Positions 57,578 through 64,000 of a DNA stretch of 64,000 bases are shown in pieces. The translations under genes were made by a program, and so were the position numbers. The notes below the pieces were generated by a model that had not been told where the DNA came from, did not search any database, and worked only from the letters and a program-made list of their open reading frames with translations. How positions within the stretch are numbered: the stretch's first letter is position 1; each line of letters opens with the position of its first letter. Origin of the DNA: Acidovorax sp. T1 (GTDB taxonomy: Bacteria > Pseudomonadota > Gammaproteobacteria > Burkholderiales > Burkholderiaceae_C); assembly GCF_002176815.1 (NCBI RefSeq), contig NZ_CP021648.1:1496001-1560000 (forward strand), read 5' to 3'.

Positions 57578-57660
57578 GCCCCCACGCTCCACCGTTGCAC
57601 GGGTCGCTGCCCCCCGAGGGGGCTGGCCTTGCTTGGGGCGGCCCGGCCCTGCGGCCGCCA
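57578..57660. repeat. Second Comamonadaceae-type intergenic element
   Basis: GC-rich hairpin element between yejA and yejB containing GTCGCTGCCCCCCGAGGGGG and then GGGGCGGCCCGGCC. I remember this type of element as common between genes in this family. Only one copy was seen in this window. Confidence 0.5.
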
Positions 57661-57692
57661 TCATCGCTACAGAAAGCAAGGGTTGATCAAAG

Positions 57693-58724
57693 ATGCTCGC
57701 CTACATCCTCAAACGCATCCTGCTCATGCTGCCCACCCTGCTGGGCGTGCTGCTGCTGACTTTCGTGGTGATCCAGTTCGTGCCCGGCGGCCCGGTGGAG
57801 CAGTACATGGCCGAGGCCAAGGCCGGCGCGGGTGGTGGCGGTGCCGAAGGTGGTGGCCTGGCCTATCGGGGCGCGCAGGGCGTGGACCCGAAACGGCTGG
57901 AGCAGATCAAGGCGCTGTATGGCTTCGACAAGCCTGCGCACGAGCGCTTCTTCCAGATGCTGGGCCAGTTCGCGCGGTTTGACCTGGGCAAGAGCTTCTT
58001 CCAGAACAAGGATGTGTGGCAGCTGGTGGTCGAGAAGCTGCCCGTCTCCATCAGCCTGGGGTTGTGGACGTTTTTCATCAGCTACCTGGTGGCCGTGCCG
58101 CTGGGCGTGGCCAAGGCGGTGCGCGCGGGCTCGCGGTTTGACCTGGTGACCACGCTGCTCATTTTGGTGGGCTATGCCATTCCGGGTTTTGTGCTGGGCG
58201 TGGCGCTGCTGGTCATCTTTGGCGGGCAGCTGCAGTGGTTTCCGCTGCGCGGGCTCACCTCGGCCAACTGGGATGAACTGGGCTGGGGCGCGCGCATTGT
58301 GGATTACCTCTGGCACATCACCTTGCCTATCATCGCCATGGTGCTGGGCAGCTTTGCCGTCACAGCCATGCTGACCAAGAACGCCTTTCTCGAAGAGATC
58401 CGCAAGCAATATGTGCTGACGGCACGCGCCAAAGGGCTGAGCGAGCGCCAGGTGCTGTGGAAGCATGTGTTCCGCAACGCGCTGATTCCCATCATCACGG
58501 GCTTTCCGGCGGCGTTCATCGGCGCATTCTTTGCGGGCTCGCTGCTGATCGAGACGCTGTTCTCGCTCGATGGCCTGGGCCTGCTGAGTTACGAAAGCGT
58601 GATCCGCCGCGACTACCCGGTGGTGCTGGGCACGCTCTACCTGTTCACGCTGATCGGGCTGGTGACCAAGCTGGTCAGCGACCTTTGTTATGTGTGGGTA
58701 GACCCGCGGGTCAAGTTTGATTGA
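57693..58724 (+). CDS. yejB: Peptide ABC transporter permease YejB
   Basis: This 343-residue permease starts MLAYILKRILLMLPTLLGVL and has about six membrane helices with a large periplasmic loop after the first. The EAA-like motif lies in RAKGLSERQVLWKHVFRNAL, and a C-terminal PRVKFD end matches YejB. Its usual partner yejE lies 1656 bp downstream, beyond an inserted pair of toxin-antitoxin modules. Confidence 0.95.
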   Translation: MLAYILKRILLMLPTLLGVLLLTFVVIQFVPGGPVEQYMAEAKAGAGGGGAEGGGLAYRGAQGVDPKRLEQIKALYGFDKPAHERFFQMLGQFARFDLGKSFFQNKDVWQLVVEKLPVSISLGLWTFFISYLVAVPLGVAKAVRAGSRFDLVTTLLILVGYAIPGFVLGVALLVIFGGQLQWFPLRGLTSANWDELGWGARIVDYLWHITLPIIAMVLGSFAVTAMLTKNAFLEEIRKQYVLTARAKGLSERQVLWKHVFRNALIPIITGFPAAFIGAFFAGSLLIETLFSLDGLGLLSYESVIRRDYPVVLGTLYLFTLIGLVTKLVSDLCYVWVDPRVKFD

Positions 58725-58728
58725 AGTT

Positions 58729-58769
58729 GGACATTGTTTGTAGGTAATATGTCCATATTGGATATCCAA
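58729..58769. promoter_or_regulatory. Inverted repeats before the Phd/PIN module
   Basis: GGACAT (58729-58734) and ATGTCC (58749-58754) form one dyad, and TTGGATATCCAA (58758-58769) is a perfect palindrome. Such repeats are typical antitoxin operators and lie 16-56 bp upstream of the antitoxin start. Confidence 0.5.
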
Positions 58770-58784
58770 CCGCAGGAGGCCACC

Positions 58785-59102
58785 ATGACATGGAACATCG
58801 CCAGCGCCAAACAGCAGTTTTCTGAAGTGGTGCGGCTCACCGCCGAGGAGCCGCAAGCCATTTACAACCGCGACAAGCCCGTGGCTGTGCTGATTTCGGC
58901 GCAGGACTATGCGCAATTCAAACAATGGCAGGCGCAGCACAAGCGGCCAACGCTCAGTGCTTTGTTCGAAGAGATCCGCGCCATCCTGGCTGCCGAGGGC
59001 GCGGACGGGATCGAGCTGCCACCGCGCACCACGCGTTACAACCCCATGGTGGACGATCCCCATTACTGGGATGACCCTGCAAAGCAACCGGCCCACCCTT
59101 GA
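58785..59102 (+). CDS. Phd/YefM-type antitoxin
   Basis: This 105-residue protein begins MTWNIASAKQQFSEVVRLTA, the Phd/YefM DNA-binding fold that also represses its operon. It continues with RDKPVAVLISAQDYAQF and a C-terminal acidic segment that likely wraps the toxin. ATG 58785 follows a strong AGGAGG. The PIN gene follows 6 bp later. Confidence 0.9.
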   Translation: MTWNIASAKQQFSEVVRLTAEEPQAIYNRDKPVAVLISAQDYAQFKQWQAQHKRPTLSALFEEIRAILAAEGADGIELPPRTTRYNPMVDDPHYWDDPAKQPAHP

Positions 59103-59108
59103 GCCACC

Positions 59109-59513
59109 ATGTATCTGGCCGATACCCACACCGTCAGTGAACTGATGCGCCCCCGCCCCGATGCGGGAGTGCTGCAGTGGATGCAACGCCTGGAGCAGGA
59201 TGACCTGCCCGTGGTCGTCAGTGCCATCACGGTCGATGAAATCGTTTTTGGCCTGCATTGGCGACCCCATGCCGCCAAGATGCGCTGGTTTGACCTTTTC
59301 TTGCAGCGCGTCAGCGTGCTCTCGGTGGGTGGCGACATCGCCCGACGCGCCGGGGAATTGCGCGCGATATTCGCCCGCCAGGGGCGCGTGTGCGAACAGG
59401 CCGACATGCTGATCGCCGCCACCGCCCAGGTGCACGCGCTCACACTCGTCACCCGCAACGTGCGCGACTTTGACGGCTGCGGCATTGCGGTGCTCAATCC
59501 TTTTTCGGAATAA
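59109..59513 (+). CDS. VapC-like PIN-domain ribonuclease toxin
   Basis: This 134-residue PIN nuclease has acidic metal-binding residues D5 (YLADTHTVSE), E44 (TVDEIVFG), D99 (QADMLIAATA) and the RNVRDFDG motif with D120/D122. VapC-type toxins cut tRNA or rRNA. Its partner is the Phd/YefM antitoxin immediately upstream; PIN toxins with Phd-type partners are well known. Confidence 0.92.
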   Translation: MYLADTHTVSELMRPRPDAGVLQWMQRLEQDDLPVVVSAITVDEIVFGLHWRPHAAKMRWFDLFLQRVSVLSVGGDIARRAGELRAIFARQGRVCEQADMLIAATAQVHALTLVTRNVRDFDGCGIAVLNPFSE

Positions 59514-59521
59514 AGGTTTCC

Positions 59522-59965
59522 ATGAACTTGCCACCGCGCTTGCCCCGAACCTTTCAGTCCACCAGCGACGAGGGCACCAAGGAAATTATCCAGGCCCTGC
59601 AGGCCTGTGTTCCTGATCTCCTGGCCATCTACGGCTTTGGCAGCCGCGTGCAGGGCGTGGCCGGGCCGCACAGTGACCTGGATGTGGCGGTGCTGGTGGC
59701 CGGCTATGCCGACCCGCTCAGCCTGTGGCGCTGGGCCGCAGATTTGAGCGATGTGGCCGGGTGCCCCGTGGATCTGCTGGATTTGCGCGCCGCGTCCACG
59801 GTGATGCAGTACCAGATCATCACCACCGGCATGCGCTGGTGGGCACGGGATGCGCAGGCTGCCTTGTTTGAAAGCGCCATCCTGAGCGAAAAAACCGCGC
59901 TGGACACTGCGCGCGCCGGTCTGCTGGCCGACATTGCGCAGCGGGGGAGCGTGTATGGCAGATGA
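59522..59965 (+). CDS. mntA: MntA-type nucleotidyltransferase antitoxin
   Basis: This 147-residue MNT-fold protein has the GS motif (YGFGSRVQG, G40-S41) followed by D52 and D54 in HSDLDVAVL, and a third acidic residue near D84/D87. MntA antitoxins inactivate HEPN toxins by transferring AMP groups to a tyrosine. It overlaps the HepT gene by 11 bp. Confidence 0.92.
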   Translation: MNLPPRLPRTFQSTSDEGTKEIIQALQACVPDLLAIYGFGSRVQGVAGPHSDLDVAVLVAGYADPLSLWRWAADLSDVAGCPVDLLDLRAASTVMQYQIITTGMRWWARDAQAALFESAILSEKTALDTARAGLLADIAQRGSVYGR

Positions 59966-60371
59966 CGTGCTGTTGAACAAGGCCGCCACGATCGAGCGCT
60001 GCGTGGCGCGCGCACGCGAAGAATATTTCAGCGAGCCTGGCACCTTTGCCACCAACTTCACGCGCCAGGATGCCGCCATCCTGAATATCCAGCGCGCCTG
60101 CGAGGCCGCGCTGGACATGGGCCAGCACCTGATCCGGCGCGAACGGCTTGGCGTTCCGCAAAGCGCACGGGACGTTTTTTCGTTACTGGCGCAAGGCGGT
60201 TGGATACAAGCGCACCTGGCCGAAGGCCTGCAGCGCATGGTGGGGTTTCGCAATATCGCTGTGCATGATTACAAGGTGCTGCAATTACCCATCACGGTGG
60301 CCATCATCGAAAAGCATCTGGATGATTTTTTGCAATACAGCAAGGCCGTGCTGCAGCGTGATGGCGCCTGA
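59955..60371 (+). CDS. hepT: HepT-type HEPN ribonuclease toxin
   Basis: This 138-residue all-helical HEPN protein carries R99-x4-H104-x-Y106 in RNIAVHDY, which is the RX4HXY motif of HepT toxins. The arginine and histidine form the ribonuclease site and the tyrosine is the residue AMPylated by MntA. It overlaps mntA and ends 9 bp before yejE. Confidence 0.93.
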   Translation: MADDVLLNKAATIERCVARAREEYFSEPGTFATNFTRQDAAILNIQRACEAALDMGQHLIRRERLGVPQSARDVFSLLAQGGWIQAHLAEGLQRMVGFRNIAVHDYKVLQLPITVAIIEKHLDDFLQYSKAVLQRDGA

Positions 60372-60380
60372 AAATTTGGC

Positions 60381-61424
60381 ATGACGATGGTTGCACCTGT
60401 CTCGCTCTCCCCCTCCCGCCGTGCCTGGCTGCGCTTCAAGCGCAACCGCCTGGGCTACTGGAGCCTGCTGATTTTTTGCGTGCTGGTGGCGCTGAGCCTG
60501 TGTGCCGAGCTGGTCAGCAACGATCGGCCGCTCATCGTGCGCTACGAGGGGCAGACTTATTTCCCCATGCTCAAGGACTACCCCGAGAAAACCTTTGGCG
60601 GAGATTTTGAAACCCCTGCCGACTACCTCGACCCCTTCATTCGCGAGCGCATCACGCAGGGCAGCAACTGGGCGCTGTACACGCTTAACCCCTACGGCCC
60701 CAACACGCTCAACTATTTCGCCAAATCGCCCAACCCCTCGGCACCCACCGCCGACAACTGGCTGGGCACCGACGACAGAGGACGCGACCTGCTGGCGCAG
60801 CTGATTTACGGCTTTCGCGTGAGCGTGCTGTTCGCGCTGGCGCTCACCGTCACGGGCGTGGCGCTGGGCGTGGTCACGGGCGCCATCCAGGGCTTTTTTG
60901 GCGGCAAGACCGATTTGGCGTTTCAGCGCTTCATCGAAATCTGGGGCTCCATGCCCGAGCTGTATTTGCTCATCATCTTCAGCGCCGTGTTCGCGCCCAG
61001 CATCTCGCTGCTGCTGATTTTGCTCAGCCTGTTCGGCTGGATGGGGCTGAGCGACTACGTGCGCGCCGAATTTTTGCGCAACCGCCAGCTCGACTACGTG
61101 AAGGCTGCGCGCGCCCTGGGCGTGGGCAATGGGCAGATCATCTGGCGCCACATCCTGCCCAACAGCCTCACGCCGGTGGTCACGTTTTTGCCGTTCCGCA
61201 TGAGCGCGGCCATCCTGGCGCTGACCTCGCTCGACTTCCTGGGCCTGGGTGTGCCGCCCGGCACGCCCAGCCTGGGCGAGCTGCTCTCGCAGGGCAAGAA
61301 CAGCATCGACGCCTGGTGGATATCGCTCAGCACTTTTGGCGTGCTGGTGGTCACGCTGCTGCTGCTGACCTTCATGGGCGACGCGTTGCGGGATGCGCTC
61401 GATCCGCGAAAGGCCGAAAAATGA
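60381..61424 (+). CDS. yejE: Peptide ABC transporter permease YejE
   Basis: This 347-residue permease has an N-terminal cytosolic leader, a first helix (YWSLLIFCVLVALSLCAELV), a long periplasmic region, and a five-helix transport domain with the EAA-like loop ARALGVGNGQIIWRHILPNS. Its end overlaps the yejF start by 4 bp (ATGA). It follows the HepT gene by 9 bp. Confidence 0.95.
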   Translation: MTMVAPVSLSPSRRAWLRFKRNRLGYWSLLIFCVLVALSLCAELVSNDRPLIVRYEGQTYFPMLKDYPEKTFGGDFETPADYLDPFIRERITQGSNWALYTLNPYGPNTLNYFAKSPNPSAPTADNWLGTDDRGRDLLAQLIYGFRVSVLFALALTVTGVALGVVTGAIQGFFGGKTDLAFQRFIEIWGSMPELYLLIIFSAVFAPSISLLLILLSLFGWMGLSDYVRAEFLRNRQLDYVKAARALGVGNGQIIWRHILPNSLTPVVTFLPFRMSAAILALTSLDFLGLGVPPGTPSLGELLSQGKNSIDAWWISLSTFGVLVVTLLLLTFMGDALRDALDPRKAEK

Positions 61425-63061
61425 CGGGCGAAGCCATCAACCCGCTGCTCCAGGTGCGCGACCTCTCCGTGCGCTTTGGCGCCAAAGAGGTGGTGCGCAG
61501 CGCCAGCTTCAGCATCGCGCCCGGCGAAAAGCTGGCCCTGGTGGGTGAATCGGGCTCGGGCAAAACCATCACGGCACTCAGCCTGCTGCGCCTGGCGGGT
61601 GATGCCAAAATCAGCGGCAAGGCCTTGCTGCGCGGGCGCGACCTGCTCTCATTGTCAGAGCGCGAGATGCGCGGCATTCGCGGCGGCGACATCGCCATGG
61701 TGTTCCAGGAGCCCATGACGGCGCTCAACCCGCTGATGACCATCGGCCAGCAGATTGCCGAGGTTTTAGCGCTCAAAAAGGCATTGAGCCCCGCCCAGTG
61801 TGCGCAAGCAGCTATTGAACTGCTAGCAAAAACCGGCATCCCCGAGCCCGGGCGCCGCGCGGGCAGCTTTCCGCACCAGTTGAGCGGCGGCCAGCGCCAG
61901 CGCGCCATGATCGCCATGGCCCTGGCCAGCGAGCCCGCGCTGCTGCTGGCCGACGAGCCCACCACGGCGCTCGACGTCACGCTGCGCGGTCAGATTCTCG
62001 ACCTGCTGTCCGACCTGCAGCGCAAAAGCGGCATGGCCGTGCTGCTCATCACGCATGACCTGAACCTGGTGCGCCGCTTTGCCGACCGCGTGGCCGTGAT
62101 GGAGCAGGGCGTGCTGGTGGAACAGGGCCGCGTGGCCGATGTGTTTGGCGCCCCGCAACACGATTACACCCGCCGCCTGATCGCCAGCCTGCCCCGGCGC
62201 GATGTGGTCGAGGGCCATGCGCCCGCAGGCACCGCCCCGGTGATGAAGACGCAGGATTTGCGCGTGGCTTACCCCACCCCCTTGCCCGGTGTGCGCGGCT
62301 GGTTCAAAAAAGGCGAATTCGTGGCCGTGCAGGGCGCCACGCTGCAACTGTTGCCCGGCCGCACGCTGGGCGTGGTGGGCGAATCGGGCTCGGGCAAGTC
62401 CACGCTGGCGCTGGCCATATTGGGGTTGCTGCCGCATGGCGGCGCGCTGGCCGTGGCGGGGCAGGGGTGGCAGCAGCCCGCCACGCGCAACACGCCCGCC
62501 AACCAGCAGCTGCGCCGCAAGGTGCAGGTGGTGTTCCAGGACCCGTTTTCGTCGCTCTCGCCGCGCCTCACCGTTGAAGAGATCGTGGGCGAAGGCCTCA
62601 AGGTGCACGAGGCGGCGCTGAGTGTGGCTGCCCGCCGCACCCGCGTGGAGGCCGCGCTGAACGAGGTGGGCCTGACCGAAGCGCAATACCCCGGCCTGCT
62701 GGCGCGCTACCCGCACGAGTTTTCGGGTGGCCAGCGCCAGCGCCTGGCCATTGCGCGCGCGCTCATCGTGCAGCCGCAGGTGCTGGTGCTCGACGAGCCC
62801 ACCAGCGCGCTCGACGTCACCATTCAGCAGCAGGTGCTGGGCCTGCTGCAGCGCCTGCAGCGCGACAAGGGCCTGAGCTACCTGCTCATCACGCACGACG
62901 TGGATGTGATCCGCGCCATGGCGCACGACGTGCTGGTGATGAAAGACGGCGCCGTTGTCGAGCACGGCACCGTGGCCCAGGTGCTGGATGCGCCGCAGCA
63001 CCCCTACACGCAGCGGCTGGTGGCGGCGGCCACGGTGCCAGAGGTTGCGACTGAATTTTAA
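61421..63061 (+). CDS. yejF: Peptide ABC transporter dual ATP-binding protein YejF
   Basis: This 546-residue protein has two fused ABC ATPase domains: Walker A GESGSGKT and GESGSGKS, signatures LSGGQRQR and FSGGQRQR, and Walker B LLLADEP and LVLDEP. Two domains in one chain are the YejF hallmark. It powers uptake through YejB and YejE. Bases 61761-61833 resemble the dispersed repeat and encode a helix-rich loop in domain 1. Confidence 0.95.
   Translation: MTGEAINPLLQVRDLSVRFGAKEVVRSASFSIAPGEKLALVGESGSGKTITALSLLRLAGDAKISGKALLRGRDLLSLSEREMRGIRGGDIAMVFQEPMTALNPLMTIGQQIAEVLALKKALSPAQCAQAAIELLAKTGIPEPGRRAGSFPHQLSGGQRQRAMIAMALASEPALLLADEPTTALDVTLRGQILDLLSDLQRKSGMAVLLITHDLNLVRRFADRVAVMEQGVLVEQGRVADVFGAPQHDYTRRLIASLPRRDVVEGHAPAGTAPVMKTQDLRVAYPTPLPGVRGWFKKGEFVAVQGATLQLLPGRTLGVVGESGSGKSTLALAILGLLPHGGALAVAGQGWQQPATRNTPANQQLRRKVQVVFQDPFSSLSPRLTVEEIVGEGLKVHEAALSVAARRTRVEAALNEVGLTEAQYPGLLARYPHEFSGGQRQRLAIARALIVQPQVLVLDEPTSALDVTIQQQVLGLLQRLQRDKGLSYLLITHDVDVIRAMAHDVLVMKDGAVVEHGTVAQVLDAPQHPYTQRLVAAATVPEVATEF
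61761..61833 (-). repeat. Repeat-like segment inside yejF, copy 12
   Basis: GGTTTTAGCGCTC on the left and GTGCGCAAGCAGCTATTG on the right match the reverse orientation of the repeat, with a longer middle. It is in frame, encoding a VLALKKAL...QAAIELLA helix. Confidence 0.5.
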
Positions 63062-63063
63062 GG

Positions 63064-63118
63064 GCAAAAAATGGCTCTGGCGCTTACTGGTAAAGAGCTG
63101 GTAGCTATTAAAAAATGA
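63064..63118 (-). repeat. Dispersed AGCGCTT-type repeat, copy 13
   Basis: GGCTCTGGCGCTTACTGG and AAAGAGCTGGTAGCTATT form the two arms. It lies between yejF and the convergent regulator gene. Confidence 0.65.
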
Positions 63119-63127
63119 GTTCCTGAT

Positions 63128-63568
63128 TCAGCGCGGCGCCGGTTTGCTGAGCGGGTCTGCGCCCGCATCGGTGCCGCTGGCATGCACCTTGGCAAAGGTC
63201 AGGATGACCTCGCGGATCAGCTTGCGCTGGGGAATGGGCAGTTTCAGGAACGCCTCAAAAATATCCCTGTCCTGGTAGCCAATGCCGCTGTCCCAACGAG
63301 AGCGGCGCTGCTCCACCTTGCGCTGGATTTCATCGCCAAAGTTGAGCTGCTGCGGTGGCACGCCCAGCCACTCGGCCAGCACCAGCAGTTTTTCGTGCGT
63401 GGGCAGCGTTTCGCCGCGCAGCCAGCGGCGCACGCCGTGCAGCGTCATGGGCTTGCCCCAGTAGCGCGTATTGAACTCCCGTTCCAGCACCGCAGGCTTG
63501 GGCTCATAGCCCGCAGCCTTCATGGCGTCACGTAACCGGTTCGCAAACATGTTCTTTGCGTTTTCCAT
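63128..63568 (-). CDS. HTH (XRE-like) transcriptional regulator
   Basis: This 146-residue protein has an N-terminal helix-turn-helix region (about 1-75, FANRLRDAMKAAGYEPK and RRWLRGETLPTHEKLLVLAEWLG in parts). A short helical C terminus follows (DRDIFEAFLKLPIPQRKLI). It is divergent from a methyltransferase gene with 119 bp between starts, and the gap holds inverted repeats. It probably controls that methyltransferase locus and itself. Confidence 0.82.
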   Translation of the reverse strand: MENAKNMFANRLRDAMKAAGYEPKPAVLEREFNTRYWGKPMTLHGVRRWLRGETLPTHEKLLVLAEWLGVPPQQLNFGDEIQRKVEQRRSRWDSGIGYQDRDIFEAFLKLPIPQRKLIREVILTFAKVHASGTDAGADPLSKPAPR

Positions 63569-63613
63569 GCGGTTACGCTATTCGCGGCTTTGTGCACAGA
63601 GGGAACAGGCCTG

Positions 63614-63619
63614 TATAGT
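63614..63619 (+). promoter_or_regulatory. Candidate -10 element of the methyltransferase promoter
   Basis: TATAGT preceded by TG, with TTGTGC at 63590-63595 as a possible -35 at 18-bp spacing. The inverted repeat overlaps its 3' side. Confidence 0.4.
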
Positions 63620-63639
63620 TACCAAAATAGCGTAACTAT
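63615..63639. promoter_or_regulatory. Perfect inverted repeat between regulator and methyltransferase
   Basis: ATAGTTAC, nine bases, GTAACTAT. Related half-sites GTTACGCTATT (63572-63582) and AATAGCGTAAC (63626-63636) face each other across the gap. These are strong candidate sites for the adjacent HTH regulator. Confidence 0.65.
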
Positions 63640-63687
63640 CAGTCACGTTGACGAGTCTGGCGGGCCAGAGGATGTCAGCGCCTCTCC

Positions 63688-64000
63688 ATGCCCAAGTCCC
63701 TGCTCGAACAACTCCCCGAAATCGTCGCCAACGGGCGCAAGCAAGCCGAAAAAATCCTCGAAAGCCTGGAAAGCCGCCAGCGCGTGCGCCTGCAAACGCG
63801 CGAGGTGGTGCTGCCCGCCAAAGACAGCGCCGCGCAGGACTGGGTGACGCAGCAGCGGCGCAGCGCGCAGCAAGAGGTGTTTGCGCCGGGCCAAGCCAGC
63901 CTGCTGTCCAGCGCGCAGGCCATGCTGGGCGCCGCGCCCGATGCACCGGCCCCCGCACCCTGGGCCAACCGCCTGATCTACGGCGACAACCTGCTGGCCA
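63688..64000 (+). CDS. DNA methyltransferase, N-terminal part (truncated by window)
   Basis: The first 104 residues visible (MPKSLLEQLPEIVANGRK ... ANRLIYGDNLLA) match the start of large site-specific DNA methyltransferases of restriction or phage-defence loci, where NRLIYGDNL opens the methylase domain. The frame is open to the window end. ATG 63688 is used because the MPKSLLEQLP start is family-typical. The rest lies outside the window. Confidence 0.75.
   Translation, partial: MPKSLLEQLPEIVANGRKQAEKILESLESRQRVRLQTREVVLPAKDSAAQDWVTQQRRSAQQEVFAPGQASLLSSAQAMLGAAPDAPAPAPWANRLIYGDNLLA

Noticed and set aside
57687..59534. 615-residue open frame antisense to yejB and the Phd/PIN genes
   Set aside because: It crosses several plus-strand genes with clear families and ribosome-binding sites; its own sequence is low complexity.

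Overview
The window is a GC-rich, gene-dense chromosomal segment of a betaproteobacterium, most likely Burkholderiales, family Comamonadaceae (Acidovorax-like). This rests on gene content (DUF1631 protein, E. coli-type MurB, long Gly/Arg-tailed RhlE, SPOR-CvpA-PurF order), codon use, and a dispersed intergenic repeat with an AGCGCTT...AAGCGCT core. I remember that repeat as common in this family. The genus cannot be fixed by eye.

Bases 1-16000 are mostly housekeeping: plsY (partial), a degenerate HD-GYP protein, a retropepsin-like protease, yajQ, murB, argG, ppnP, a glycine-zipper lipoprotein-like protein, a Spx/ArsC-like protein, then folC, a SPOR protein, cvpA, purF and gltX. These are followed by a tandemly duplicated tRNA-Ala/Glu/Asp cluster, an SDR dehydrogenase with a candidate LiuR-type operator, and an orphan iron-binding protein with a candidate Fur box.

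Bases 16100-25400 are a type I restriction-modification locus (hsdR, hsdM, hsdS) with an mqsRA toxin-antitoxin pair between hsdM and hsdS. hsdS is broken by a 2605-bp IS21-family element. Removing the element and one copy of its 7-bp target duplication (TGCGAAC) restores one 571-residue HsdS frame.

Bases 25470-38070 carry tRNA-Arg, a YbaL-like antiporter, an M14 carboxypeptidase lipoprotein, a RhlE-type helicase, ettA, a DUF1631 protein, a TAXI-type binding protein and a P1 peptidase. Bases 38114-45591 form a tightly packed minus-strand copper operon. It runs from a Cys/His-rich secreted protein and a Met/His-rich secreted protein through a TolC-like lipoprotein, a multicopper oxidase, a cupredoxin, a DUF411 protein and a CusF-like protein to a CopA P-type ATPase.

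Bases 45679-55662 hold a YitT protein, an Mla-like lipid-transport set without its ATPase, tRNA-Ser, a stomatin-like/NfeD pair, an Orn/Lys/Arg decarboxylase, a LigE-type exported DNA ligase and fabI. Bases 55777-63061 are a yejABEF-type peptide importer operon split between yejB and yejE by two toxin-antitoxin modules (Phd/PIN and MntA/HepT). The right edge opens a probable defence locus: an HTH regulator divergent from a truncated DNA methyltransferase, with a perfect inverted repeat between them.

The most unusual observations are: the dispersed repeat supplying codons inside genes (the signal-peptide core of the cupredoxin and the first codons of hsdS); the TA modules lodged inside functional operons; and copies of the IS21 terminal repeat inside its own istA coding region.
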